Below are positions 46,589 through 57,092 of a stretch of DNA of 64,000 nucleotides, in pieces. The DNA is taken from the NCBI GenBank assembly GCA_905221605.1, contig CAJNDS010002001.1:547001-611000 (forward strand), given 5' to 3'. This DNA comes from Symbiodinium natans (taxonomy: Eukaryota; Sar; Dinophyceae; Suessiales; Symbiodiniaceae). Both the position numbers and the translations under genes were made by a program. Position 1 is the first letter of the stretch. Each line of letters opens with the position of its first letter. The notes under the pieces were generated by a model. The model worked only from the letters and a program-made list of their open reading frames with translations, was not told where the DNA came from and searched no databases.

Positions 46589-49500
46589 CTAATGCTGGAT
46601 GATGCCCCAACAGGGAAACACTGCGCAGCCGTCACTGAGGGCAACAAATGCAACCTGCGCAGCCTGGATTCGCTGTACATGCTGCAACTTCTCCCGGACG
46701 GCACTGGTATCCCCCCCTAGCCGTGGAGAGCCCCAAGCCACAACGCGGCCGTCTCTGCGGATGGCCGCAAAGGCAGACTGGGTCGCTTGGATTTCCTGTA
46801 CATCCTGCAGCTGCTCCTGCGCCGCGCTGCTATCACCACCCGAATTCGGGTGGCCCCAGGTCACTACGCAGCCGTCGCTGCGGATGGCAGCGAACGCCAA
46901 CTCGGACGCTTGGATGCGCTCGACCTTGCGTGACGTGAACCCCCAAAAAATCCTTGGAACTGGGGGGGGGGGGGGGGGGGTTGGGTGTGCGGGAGTATGC
47001 CCTAAACCCTAAACCCCAAACCCTAACCCCCAAAGTATGAAGAATCCAAAACTTGAGCTTATAGAGTCACCCAAGGTACATGCTGCAGGCTCTGCTGGAC
47101 GGCGCTGCTGTCCTAGGATGGCTTTTAAAAACCCTCTGAAGAGGAGATCATAAACCGAATAAGGGAAAATATAGAATATCCCAAGGGCCTACCTTGAGGA
47201 TCCCTAAACCCTAAACCCTAAACCCTAAACCCTGAACCCTAAACCGAATCTAGTGTCCGCGCCCTGGCCAGGAGATCCCCAGGTCACCACGGAGCCATCT
47301 TCCAGAATGGCGGCAAAGGCGCCGTAAGAGGATTGGATCCGGCGCACGCCTGTCAACCTCTCCTGCAGAAGCGTCCCTAAACCCTAAACCTAAACCCTAA
47401 ACCCTAAACCCTAAAAACCTATCTAAACCCTAAACCCTAACCCCTAAACCCTAAACCCTAAATTTTACTACACCCTAAACCCTAAACCCTAAACCCTAGA
47501 CCCTAAACCCAAAACCCTGAGCCCTATCAACCCTGGAAACCCTAGGCCCTAGGAGATACCGGAACCTCAAGAATCATGGGTTCCCTCCTACCCCACTCCT
47601 TTCTACCCCACCCCAGCTCCCCCGCATTCATGGGATAGTTAGCCTCATTAAGGTCATTCAAGGAGGAAACCTGGGGGGGAGTGGGTAGTTTCGAGGGGGG
47701 CTAGTAACTAAACCCATGAAAGAAACACTCGTCCCACATGTGGGAGGCTCTTTGGACGGGTTGATCGTTAACGACAGGGCGTTCTAAGCCGTCAGAGCTT
47801 AGGGTTTAGGGTACACATGTATGTATATATATATATATTCACGTATTGGATTATATTAATATGTATATTCTATCTACATTCATGACGTGTATAAGCAAAT
47901 TATGTGTATATATATATATGTATATACACACATAACTGGCACAACAGCTCCTGCACAGTGCTTGAATCGCCACCGACACTCACATCGCCCCAGGTCACGA
48001 CGGAGCCGTCGCCACGGATGGCGGCAAAGGCGCCGACGTTTGCCTGGGACGATGCTCAGGACCTCGACAAAACTTACCCTAACACTTTCTGATGATGCTT
48101 GCGAGGTGCAATATACTAATAGAACAATGCAAATATCATTATTGCTATTTGTATGTGCATTATTTATGTAGTATGTAAGGTCACCTTCCCCCCCCCCCCC
48201 CCCCCCCAGACAGACTCTGCTCTCCAAACCATTGGGCATATCATATACATCAAAACATAGGCACATATCTACACACATACACATTGTACATTGCAAAAAC
48301 ACATGTGAAAATGCACCCAAAAATGGAGAGAAAAAAAGGAGGGTACTATTGGGCATCCTCCCCCCCCCCCCCCACTCCCCCCCCCCCCCTCCCTCCCCCC
48401 CCCCCCCCCCCCCCACCCCCCCCCCCCCCACCCCCCCCCCCACTCCCCCCCCCCCCCCCCCCCCCCCACCCCCCCCCCCCCAATGCCTGGATCTCCACGA
48501 CATCCTGCAGCTGCTCGCGGACGACCCTGGGTGGCTTCTTAGGGAGGGCAACTTCGTAACCCTGGTACACCCCAAGCCCTAAACCCTAAACCCTAAGCCC
48601 TAAGCCCTAAGCCCTAAACCCTAAACTAACCCTAACCAAACTTCCAAGGACTGAACTCGTGTGTCTTTGAGGGTTCTAGTAGCCCAACCATTAGGTCCCA
48701 GGAAGTATAGAACAAGTTGCCATGAAAATGAAGCCTTACTTTTTTGAAGCGTACCCAGTTGATCTTCTGACAGACTAAGGGACCTCTCTGCTTTCTTACT
48801 TCTGTACAACCCCAAAGGCCCATGTACCCACGTAGTACATACTTGGGCCTGAAAAGGGTTCGTATTTAGTGTATACTATGTGGGTACATGGACCCAGAGG
48901 GCAATGTACCACATCCTTACTTTGGCTTGTTAACGTACCCTAAACCCTAAACCCTAAACCCTATAAACTATAAACCCTAAACCCTATAAACCCTAAACCC
49001 TAAACCCTATATCCTAAAGACAGTCGCCCAGAAGCGTGCTGTCCCCACCTGGTCCGAGGCTTCCCCAGGTCACCACAGAGCCATCGCCACGAAGAGCAGC
49101 AAAGGCAGTCTGGGAGGCTTGGATATGAACCACGTCCTGCAACCTGGGCTGTTTAGGGTTTAGGTGTTAGGGTTTAGGGTTTAGGGTTGTGGGTTCCGGG
49201 TTTACGGTACCATGTTTGGCTTTGAGGGTTTGGGCTTTGCGGTGGATTATAAAATGCCACAAAAAATCAAACAACAAAATCACACCACCGAAGACCCCAA
49301 ACAGTTAAAGGCATGTCAAACAAACAGGGGAGATAACGGGAGATAAAGGGAGACAAAGGAGACAAGGAGCCCAGGAACTCGGCAACAGTCTCCTGAATGT
49401 CGGCAAGCCTTAAATGAATTTAGAAACAGGACACTCTTGGGCGAATAAATCACAAGTCTCCTCATTTTGGTGGCTAAATCTATCCTAAACCCTAAACCCT

Positions 49501-51836
49501 AAACCCCAAACCCTAAACCCTAAACCCTAAACCCTTCTAAGCTCCTCTGCAGACCCGGAGCTGCTCCCTGACAGCCCTGCTGTCACCTCCCCGGATCGGG
49601 TCGCCCCAGGTGACCACCGAGCCGTCTCCGAGGATGGCAGCAAACGCGCCTGGGTTTAGGGTTTAGGGTTTAGGGCTTTAGGGTTTGGGGTTTGGGGTTT
49701 GGGGTTTAGGGTTATTAGCCCAGCATCCATCTTCTCATAAGGGCGCCCTTTTATGGGTATTATAACGGAAACCCAGAACCAAAAAAGTGAAAAACCTGAA
49801 CCCTAAACCCTAAACCCTATACCCCAAAGCCCTACACCCTAAACCTTAAACCCTAAACCCTAAACCCTAAACCCCTGGACCACCCAAGGCGCTCATGGAG
49901 GCTTGGATGCATTTCACGTCTTGCAGCTGCTCCTGCACAGCGCTGCTGTCGCCGCCCCGCTGGGGGTGGCCCCAAGTCACCTTGGGTAGCCCTGTAACCA
50001 TATGTAGGTTTTAGGGTTTAGGGTTTAGGGTTCAGGGTTCAGGGTTCAGGGTTTAGGGTTTAGGGGTTGCTCTCTAAAATTGGGGTCCCTGTTTGGGTAC
50101 CCATTATACGGTGGCGTCCCTTTAAGAGGGGATCCCAAAAAGGGAGCCTAATTTGGAGAACTACGCATATTGTGATACGGGTACCCCTTTTTGGGGCTGG
50201 TTGCTTGATAAGGGAGCCTTTACTCAAACAAAAACCTATAAACCCTATAAACCCTATAAACCCTATAAACCCTATAAACCCTATAAACCCTATAAACCCT
50301 ATAAACCCCAAACATTAAATAACAAACCTATAAACCCTGCACGCGGTGCCACTGTGCCACTGGGCTGCCAAGTCACAACGCGGCCGTCGCGGCAGATGGC
50401 TGCAAAGGCACGCTCGGCAGCTTGGATGGCCTTAATAGGACGAACCTATGGGGGTCCATGAGCCCTAAAGAGGGCTTATAGGGTTCATATACTCAAAAGA
50501 GGGGAGCATGTAGGAACTATAGGGTACCAAGAGCCTTACTAAGAGCCCAAGTTGAGGAATTCCTTTGGGTAACTTTGGCCCCCCAAAATTTGCCTGCACC
50601 TTCCGCAGCTGGTCAGTGACGGCGCTGCTGTCACCGCCTCCCTTGGGGTGGCCCCAAGACACAACACGACCGTCGCTACGAATGGCGGCAAAGGCGCAAT
50701 CGCTTGCTTGGATGTGCTGAACATCTTGCCTTGGTAGCCCAGTAACTCTATCATAACCCTAAACCCTTAAACCCTAAACCCTAAAACCCTACAAGGGCCC
50801 CCTTTTTGGGAGGGGTTGGGTATACTTTTGGAACCTTCAACCCCCCCCCCCAAAAAAAAAAAAAAGGGCAAAAGAGGGTTGTCATTGGGCTCCCAAGTTG
50901 CAGCTGCTCCCCCTAAACACTAAACCCAAAACCCAAAACCCTAAACCCTAAACCCTAAACCCCACACACTAAACCCTGCTCCCAAGTTGCAGCTGCTCCT
51001 GAACGCAGCTACTGTCCGCGCCGAAGTGTTCGCTTCCCGGGATCCCCCATGCAACGACGGAGCCGTCGCCGAGGATTGCAGCAAAAGCACCTTGGCAGCC
51101 TAGTAATCATAGTGTTAGGGTTTAGGGTTTAGGGTTTAGGGTTTAGGGTTTAGGGTTTAGGGTTTAGGTAATCATACTACTTAAAAAGGGCACCTCCTTT
51201 TTTTGGGCCTTGGCTACCTTATCATAAGGGAACCCATATGCCAAAAAAATAAAAAATGCGGGGGGAGTAGACAGGGTACCACGAGAGCTACCAAGGCACC
51301 CAAGCGCGCCGAAGCCACTTCCACGGGCCTGCAGTGCAGGCCTTGGTAGCCCAGGAACCTCTTACAATAAGGGCACCCCTTTTTTGGTTGGCTATTTTAT
51401 AAGGGAAACCTCTTATAATAAGGGCACCCCTTTTTTGGTTGGCTATTTTATAAGGGTAACCTCTTATAATAAGGGCACCCTTTTTTTGGTCATTTTATAA
51501 GGGAAACCAGAGCCCAGGAACCTCTTATAATGAACCTCTTATAATAAGGGCACCCTTTTTTTGGTTGGCTATTTTATAAGGGAAACCAGAACCCAAAAAA
51601 AGGGGAAAAGGGTATTAGTGGGCTACCCAGAGGCTCAGGACCTCTTCGTTCTGCAAGCCCACCTCGGCGATCGAAGCCTCCCCTTTCAACCCAACTCCGG
51701 CGCTCGTCACCAACTTACCAGCCACGCCCAGCTCCCTCTCCGCGCGCTTCTTGAGGGAGTCTATGGAGGAGTCAGGTTCCACCTCCAGGGTGGCGCTCCT
51801 CCCGCTCAGCAAAGCGACCTCCACACGGATCGACAT
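46589..51836 (-). CDS. Ubiquitin-like domain / RCC1-like repeat protein, 13 exons
   Basis: Exons on the minus strand: 51635-51836 (ATG at 51836), 51300-51341, 50991-51090, 50594-50729, 50377-50430, 49893-49980, 49562-49649, 49036-49143, 48487-48526, 47951-48043, 47258-47362, 47080-47112, 46589-46924 (TAG). The sum is 1425 nt, 474 codons plus stop, with all phases matching. Residues 1-70 are a ubiquitin-like domain (MSIRVEVALLSGRSATLEV, ending EEVLSLH). About ten repeats of roughly 40-50 residues follow, each with IQAS..AFAAI..DG.VVTWG..  ..GGDSSAVQEQLQDV. These resemble the RCC1/HERC-type beta-propeller blades annotated widely in Symbiodinium. Binding or scaffold work is likely; no HECT or other enzyme domain is seen. 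The last exon could instead splice out after DGCA (before 46618), giving a longer protein; candidate downstream exons lie at 46188-46256 and 44943-45023. Donors are mostly GC or GT, two GA. Confidence 0.87.
47113..47257 (-). mobile_element. Short introner-like intron 11 of the RCC1-like gene, GA donor
   Basis: The 4-bp duplication GACA flanks a 145-nt intron; the donor is GA and the acceptor AG. Splicing gives GQGADSSAVQQSLQHV. It includes a telomeric block next to the donor side (47210-47245) and an inverted-repeat remnant. Confidence 0.75.
48044..48486 (-). other. Intron 9 of the RCC1-like gene, containing a very long C/G tract
   Basis: Donor GCAT, acceptor AG before GCAAAC; splicing gives VEIQANVGAFAAI. 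It holds a C21 run (48188-48208) and about 120 bases of almost pure C on the + strand (48359-48481), i.e. a G-rich transcript on the coding strand. No telomeric heptamers are inside. Confidence 0.8.
48359..48481. repeat. About 120-base C tract
   Basis: Nearly pure C on the + strand with a few A and T interruptions, inside intron 9 of the RCC1-like gene. Shorter C or G runs: 3780-3795, 4703-4717, 13748-13767, 17639-17661, 18937-18961, 21490-21511, 46964-46982, 48188-48208, 56473-56511, 57636-57652, 63849-63861. Confidence 0.95.
49650..49892 (-). mobile_element. Introner-like intron 6 with telomeric arrays in opposite orientation at its two ends
   Basis: The GCGC duplication is exact on both sides. 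On the minus strand the intron runs GCGC-CTTGGGTGG, then TTTAGGG units, then a remnant of the TTATAA..AAGGGCGCC element (about 49735-49790), then CCCTAAA units ending ACCCAG. The acceptor AG is fused to the telomeric array, so both ends carry telomeric repeats in inverted arrangement. Confidence 0.8.
49981..50376 (-). mobile_element. Introner-like intron 5 of the RCC1-like gene
   Basis: The GTGA duplication flanks inverted ends CTTGGCAGCCCA and GGGCTACCCAAG on the minus strand. The donor is the GT of GTGA, and splicing restores RVVTWGHPQRGGDSS. Inside are an array of eight 9-bp CCCTATAAA units (50232-50316) and a TTTAGGG/TTCAGGG array near 50010-50065. Confidence 0.85.
50232..50316. repeat. 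9-bp variant array CCCTATAAA
   Basis: Eight units inside intron 5 of the RCC1-like gene; two bases (TA) added to the heptamer. Confidence 0.93.
50730..50990 (-). mobile_element. Introner-like intron 3, secondarily invaded by a telomeric tract
   Basis: The duplication GCAA flanks the element, which starts CTTGGGAGCCCA and ends GGGCTACCAAG on the minus strand. The GC of the first GCAA is the donor; splicing gives EQLQDVQHIQAS. A 67-bp telomeric-type tract (50911-50977) lies between two exact 22-bp copies (50889-50910 and 50978-50999) that contain the exon end, the donor and the element's left tip. Confidence 0.85.
51091..51299 (-). mobile_element. Introner-like intron 2 of the RCC1-like gene
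   Basis: On the minus strand the exon ends CGCTTGG and the intron begins GTGC then CTTGGTAGCTCTCG. It ends GGCTGCCAAG followed by a second GTGC. The duplicated GTGC supplies the GT donor and the element's last AG is the acceptor. A block of telomeric heptamers (51117-51168) sits inside the element near its 3' end. Splicing restores ARLGAFAAIL. Confidence 0.85.
51342..51634 (-). mobile_element. Introner-like intron 1 of the RCC1-like gene
   Basis: Seen directly: the minus-strand exon ends ...GTCCTGA, then GCCT, then CTGGGTAGCCCA; the element ends TGGGCTACCAAG and is followed by GCCT again. The 4-bp GCCT duplication flanks inverted ends CTTGGTAGCCCA/TGGGCTACCAAG. The first GCCT is the GC donor and the terminal AG is the acceptor. 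Inside are three near-identical tandem copies of a unit with CTTATAATAAGGGCACCC and TTGGCTATTTTATAAGGG (51360-51600), so the element has grown by internal duplication. Confidence 0.85.
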
Positions 51837-52719
51837 TGCGCCAGACTCGGGGCCCCCTGTGACGCTTTGCGCCCTAAACCCTAAACCCTAAACCCTAAAC
51901 CCTAAACCTAAACCCTAAACCCTAAACCCTAAACCCTAAACCCTAAACCCTAAACCCTAAACCCTAAACCCTAACCCTCAACTCTAACCCTAAACTCTAA
52001 ACTCTAAATCCTAAACCCTAAACCCTAAACCCTAGGAGCTTGGAGCTTTGGCAACTTGACTGGAACTTGCAGAACCGAAGCCCGAACGGTTTAGGGCTTC
52101 TCGGGCTTTTGGATTCCTCTGAAATACTAAACGAAGGAGAGTAGGGTTTAGGGTTTAGGGTTTAGGGTTTAGGGTTTAGGGTTTAAGGTTACTCTTTAGG
52201 AAATTAGGGGGTAAGCCTCCATACCTCAGGAACACCTTCTTTTGCAGAATAGGGCCGTCAAAGTAATTGTATCCCTCATGTGGGTTTGGGGTGAAGGGTC
52301 TGCAGGGTTTAGGGTTTAGGGTATAGGCCTTAGGGCTTAGGGCGTAGGGTTTAGGACTCTTACAAGGGTTTCGTTTCCACAGCCTGCACAAACGTAAGTT
52401 CCTAAATGCTTGAAAACGTGTTCCCTCCCCCACCTCAACCCCAAACCCTAAACCATAAACCCCAAACCCTGAACTACCCTCCCCCCGCAGAGGAAACCGA
52501 CTTGGCTTAGCTCCCGGAAGAAGAGGGCAATGGCAACGGATGTAGGTGCGCCACGACCCCCTGAACCCCAAACTCCCGAAACCCTGACACACCCTAAACC
52601 GCTAAGGGCAACCCGGTACCCCCACCCCCCTGTAGCTGCGTGACCTGGTCTTGCTTGGTGCATCAACGCCAAAACCCTAAACCCTAACCCTAAACCCTAA
52701 ACCCTAAACCCCCTTAAGG

Positions 52720-52803
52720 CCCCTGAGACACAACCAGTTCGGCGTAAGCGGCTCCGTAGACTCCGACTGCACTTCCGGCTCGGGCGCAGGCGCCGGCCTC
52801 GGG
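52720..52803 (-). CDS. Candidate exon, Pro/Glu-rich
   Basis: PRPAPAPEPEVQSESTEP, LTPNWLCLRG is fully open. A further minus stretch at about 52490-52560 (APTSVAIALFFRELSQVGF) and one at 52630-52672 (ALMHQARPGHAAT) could be exons of the same gene. Confidence 0.4.
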
Positions 52804-53365
52804 GTTTAGGGTTTAGGGTCTAGGGTTTAGGGTTGAGGGTTGAGGGTTTATAGGGTGTAGGGTTTAGGGTTGAGGGTTTAGGGGTTAGGGTCGAGCTAGG
52901 GTTTATAGGTTTTATAGGGTTTAGGGGGTTTGGGGTTTAGGGTTTGTGGGGTTTGTTGAAACAGGGCAGGGTGCAGGGTTTCTGGGTTTTTCAATCTAGG
53001 GATCAGGGTGTAGGGTTTGGGGCTATCGGCTTCATAGAAGTATGGGCTTTGGGTTGGGGATGGTAAGGCATCCTAACGACCGAAGAAATCAGCTTACTAC
53101 ATGGGCATCACTGGGCATCCTGGTCTACAGAGGAACAAATACACGGTACGTAGCCTGATCTCTGGTACGGACCATAGGGCACCCTAAGCCCTATACAGGA
53201 CGTCAACGCCTGAACCCGTGAACCCTAAACCCTTGACTTGAGGCTCTGTAGCAACCCTGAACACCCTAAGCCCAAAAACGCCTCAAGCCTGAACCCTAAA
53301 CCCTAAACCCGAAACCCTAAACCCTAAACCCTAAACGTAAACCCTAAACCCTAAACCCTAAACCC

Positions 53366-53476
53366 TCAGGGATCTACAACTGGGGGAACGAGGCACGCGC
53401 AGACGCGCTGGGCTTCCCACGTCGGGACTCCCTCGGCCGCAGCCTCCTCGGCCAAAGCCAGGGCCTGAGCTTCGCA
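53366..53476 (-). CDS. Candidate terminal exon, Ala/Glu-rich
   Basis: 36 codons to TGA: CEAQALALAEEAAAEG, VPTWEAQRVCACLVPP. A helical character is likely at the start. The TGA falls where the telomeric block starts, so it might be intronic. Confidence 0.4.
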   Translation of the reverse strand, partial: CEAQALALAEEAAAEGVPTWEAQRVCACLVPPVVDP

Positions 53477-53525
53477 ACGAGTAGGGTTTAGGGTTTAGGG
53501 TTTAGGGTTTAGGGCTTAGGGCTTA

Positions 53526-53529
53526 GGGT

Positions 53530-53589
<60 letters not shown>

Positions 53590-53592
53590 GGA
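53526..53592. repeat. Variant array TTGAGGG
   Basis: About 9 homogeneous units after a normal TTTAGGG block. CCCTCAA versions on + occur at 42259-42306, 35075-35108 and 32887-32925. Confidence 0.93.
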
Positions 53593-56471
53593 ATCCTTAG
53601 ACCCTAAACATGAGACCGTAAACCCTCTTGAGGCTTAAGGTGTATAGGGATTTAGCCCTAAACCCTCAACCCTAAACCCTGAACCCCAAGCCCAGCGTTC
53701 ATGGCAGACATCAGCCCACGGTCGTTTTGGGCAAGCATTCGTGAGGACATCCCTCCGGCGAATGAACCTCAAAAGGGTTCAGGGTTTAGCGTTAAGGGTT
53801 CAAGGTCAGGGTTTGGGGTTCAGGATTTAGGGTGGGGGATTCCCTTATGATCAGGACCCCTAGAAGGTACCCGTATTTTCGGCGACCCCCATATTGCCTT
53901 GAAAAGGACTTGTAGTAGCATAGGGTGTATGACTGCAATGTTCAGGTTTATTTCTAGGATGGCGCGTAAAACCCACTGAAGAATATTCCTGAATATGATC
54001 CCCTTAAACCCAATAAGGTGAAATACCCTAAACCCTGAACCCCAAACCCCAAACCCCAAACCCTAAACCCTAAACCCTGCCCATGCCGGAACCCCATGAA
54101 AAAGACCATGAGTTAGAGCCTACCTCCCAAAACAACCCTAAGAAGCTCCAATCCATGAGTCCTAAACGCCACAGCCTGAAGGGTTTAGGGTTTAGGGTTT
54201 AGGGTTTAGGGTTTAGGGTTTAGGGTTTAGAGTTTAGGGTTTAGGGTTTAGGGTTTAGGGTTTAGGGTGCTCAGCGCACTACAAGCCAAAACCCTAACAC
54301 ACAAACCATTTGCAAGGTCGGCGCTGCTTCAAGTGAGCTGTCCGTTTGGCTCCTGCCTGCTTCGCGTGGGTTTAGGGTTTAGGGTTTAGGGTTTAGGGTT
54401 TAGGGTTTAGGGTTTAGGGTTTAGGGTTTAGGGTTTAGGGATTACCGCTTCGGGTGTCTTAGAGGGCTTCAGGGGGTGGCTTGGAGAGCGTTGAGGATTT
54501 TGGGCTTCAGGGTTTCAAACCTCATAAGCCTCAAACCCTAAGCCATAAACCCCAAAGCCCTCAAACAATGGGTTTTCGGAATTAAAGAGGTCCTTCGGGC
54601 ATTACCCTAAGCGTCTATGTACCTAAATAGTGAATACTTGGGCCTTAAAGTACTTCCTTTATAGGGACTTTGGGGACCAAGTCCAGAATCATAAGGTACG
54701 TGGAACCTTAGATTAACCCTAAACCCTAAACCCTAAGCCCTAAACCCTAAACCCTAAACGCTTTTAGGATTTGGTGGCTTTGGGGGAAGGAGCCAAGGAT
54801 GCACGTCCTTAAGAAGGGCCTAATATAGGGGCCATAGTAATTGGAACAGGATTTTTGGGGGGTTTAGGGTTTAGGCTTTAGGGTTTAGGGTTTAAGAGTT
54901 GAGGGTTTACAATATACGGGCCTTGAAAATTAGAACCGGATTTGGGGGGTTAGTATAGTAAATTTACAAACGAACCATAATCGAGAATACTATTAGTAAT
55001 TGTTCCGACCCCTCTATTAAAGGGGTGTGAGAGGCTTGGGGGTTCATGCTTGGGTGGTTCAGGGTTTAGGGTTCGGGGCTTTTTGGGTTTAGGGTTTTAG
55101 GATTTAGGGTTGAGGCTCAAGTTTGCGGGGGTCAGTTGCAGAATGCATGTGGTCAGGGCAGCATCTGGAAAAGCCAACAACTTGATTGAAAAAATCGAAG
55201 TCTCAGAGCGATCCAGGCGTCAATGTCCGCGTCCATCCGGACCATGGCTGCATACACGTCAGGCGCGGTCGTGCGAAGCTTCAAGACGACCTGCACTCAA
55301 AGCGTCGGTCCAGACCTCTTTGTGGGAGTCCAAGACTCCCGAGGCCGGAAGAGCGTGTCATCGGAGAGTTGGGGCTTTGGGAACTGTGACATGCTGGGGT
55401 TTAGGGTTTATGAGTTTAGGGTTTGGGGGTTTAGGGGGTTTAGGGTTTGGGGTTTAGGGGTTTATGGGGTTTTAGGGTTTTAGGGTTTAGGGTTTTTAGG
55501 GTTTAGGGTTTAGGGTCTAGGGTTTAGGGGCTTAGGGCGCTTAGGGTTAAGGGGTTTAGGGGCTCAGGGTTAGGGTTTAGGGACCGCAGGTTTTAGGGGT
55601 TTAGGATTTCAGGTTTAGGGGTTAGGGGCTTAGGGTTTCGGGGTTTCAGGGCTCAGGATTAAGCGGTTTAGGGGTTTAGGATGTTAAGGGCTAGGGTTTA
55701 GGGTTTAGGGTTCTAGGCCTTGGGAGTTTAGGGCTTAGGCTTGGACGTTTCATGGTTTTGTTCCGGGGCGTCGGGATGCTTGGGGTTTAGTCAAGGGGTT
55801 TTAAGGTTGTTTGGGGTCATGGCTTATGGTGTTTAGGGCGTATGGCTTCCGAAAGAATGCACAACCCAACACCCAACCACCTCTTTCCTTGGGAAGCCTA
55901 GCGAAGCTTAGCTAGGCAGCATGGGGCGGTGTGACTGTGGAACATTGGGTTACTTGCCATAAATCCAAAACCCTAAACCCTAAACCCCAAATCCTCAACT
56001 CCAAACCTGTGACTCCTTGTGGGCAGCCCAACTACGAGGGGAGGCATTGCAACAGGGCTGGTGTTGAAAAGTATGTCAATGGATCTGTGGCGAATTCTAA
56101 CCACATTTTGCTTACTGATCAGCTACTCCTGAACCCCGAAACCCAAAAATCCCAAACTGCGAGCCCGAAACCTCCAAATTTCAAACACTAAACCAGCCCT
56201 AAAACCCTAAAACCCTAAAAGACTAAAACCCTAAAACCCTAAAACTCTAAAACCCTAAACCCCTAAAACCCTAAACCCTAAAACCCTAAAAAGCTAAAAC
56301 CCGAAAAACCCTGAAACCCTAAAACCCTAAAACCCTAAAACCCTACAACCCTACAACCCTAAAATCCTACAACCCTAAAACCCCAAAACCTTACAACCCT
56401 AAAACCCTAAAACCCTAAAACCCTCAAACCCTCAAACCCTAAAACCCTCAAACCCTAAGCCCACCCCTCCC

Positions 56472-56510
<39 letters not shown>

Positions 56511-56835
56511 ACCACCCGGCCTGGCCCGCTGGGCTTTTTGGCATCCTGCAAAAATCTTACTTAAGAGTTTTTGGGGTTTAGGGTTTAGGGTTTAGGGTTA
56601 AGGGTTTAGGGTTTAGGGTTTAGGGGTTAGGGGTTAGGGCTTAGGAGTTGGGGAGTCTTTGAACATAAGATTGCGGGCTTTGAGGGGTGAAACTGATGGT
56701 TTGATTGCAGGAAGGATAACCCGAGTTGTCAGTAGAGGCCTGTCCTTATATTACTGTATGTATGTTTGTTTGTTTGTATTGCTATGCCCCCCCCAAACCC
56801 TGATTAAACCCTAAACCTTAAACCCTAAACCCTTA

Positions 56836-56881
56836 TGTATGTATGTATGTATGTATGTATGTATGTATGTATGTATGTATG
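56836..56881. repeat. TATG tetranucleotide microsatellite
   Basis: About 11 TATG units. A short ATGTATGTTTGTTTG stretch (56757-56775) lies just upstream, with a CCCTAAA block between. Confidence 0.93.
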
Positions 56882-57092
56882 GCTTTCTGGGCCCTGTACT
56901 AAATTGGCAGGGAGGTCTGCGACCATACTCTTCGCAGAATGTCTTCAGAGGGAGGTGGGGGCCCAGGCAAACATGAAGTTACCCGGTTTAGGGTTTATGG
57001 TTTAGGGTTTAGGGTTTAAGGTTTAGGTTTAGGGTTTAGGGTTTAGGGTTTAGGGTTTAGGGTTTAGGGTTTAGGGTTTAGGGTTTAGGGTT

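Noticed and set aside
48232-48582. Proline- or glycine-rich open frames over the C tract
   Set aside because: They exist only because homopolymer C or G has no stop codons. The true exon here is 48487-48526 on the minus strand.
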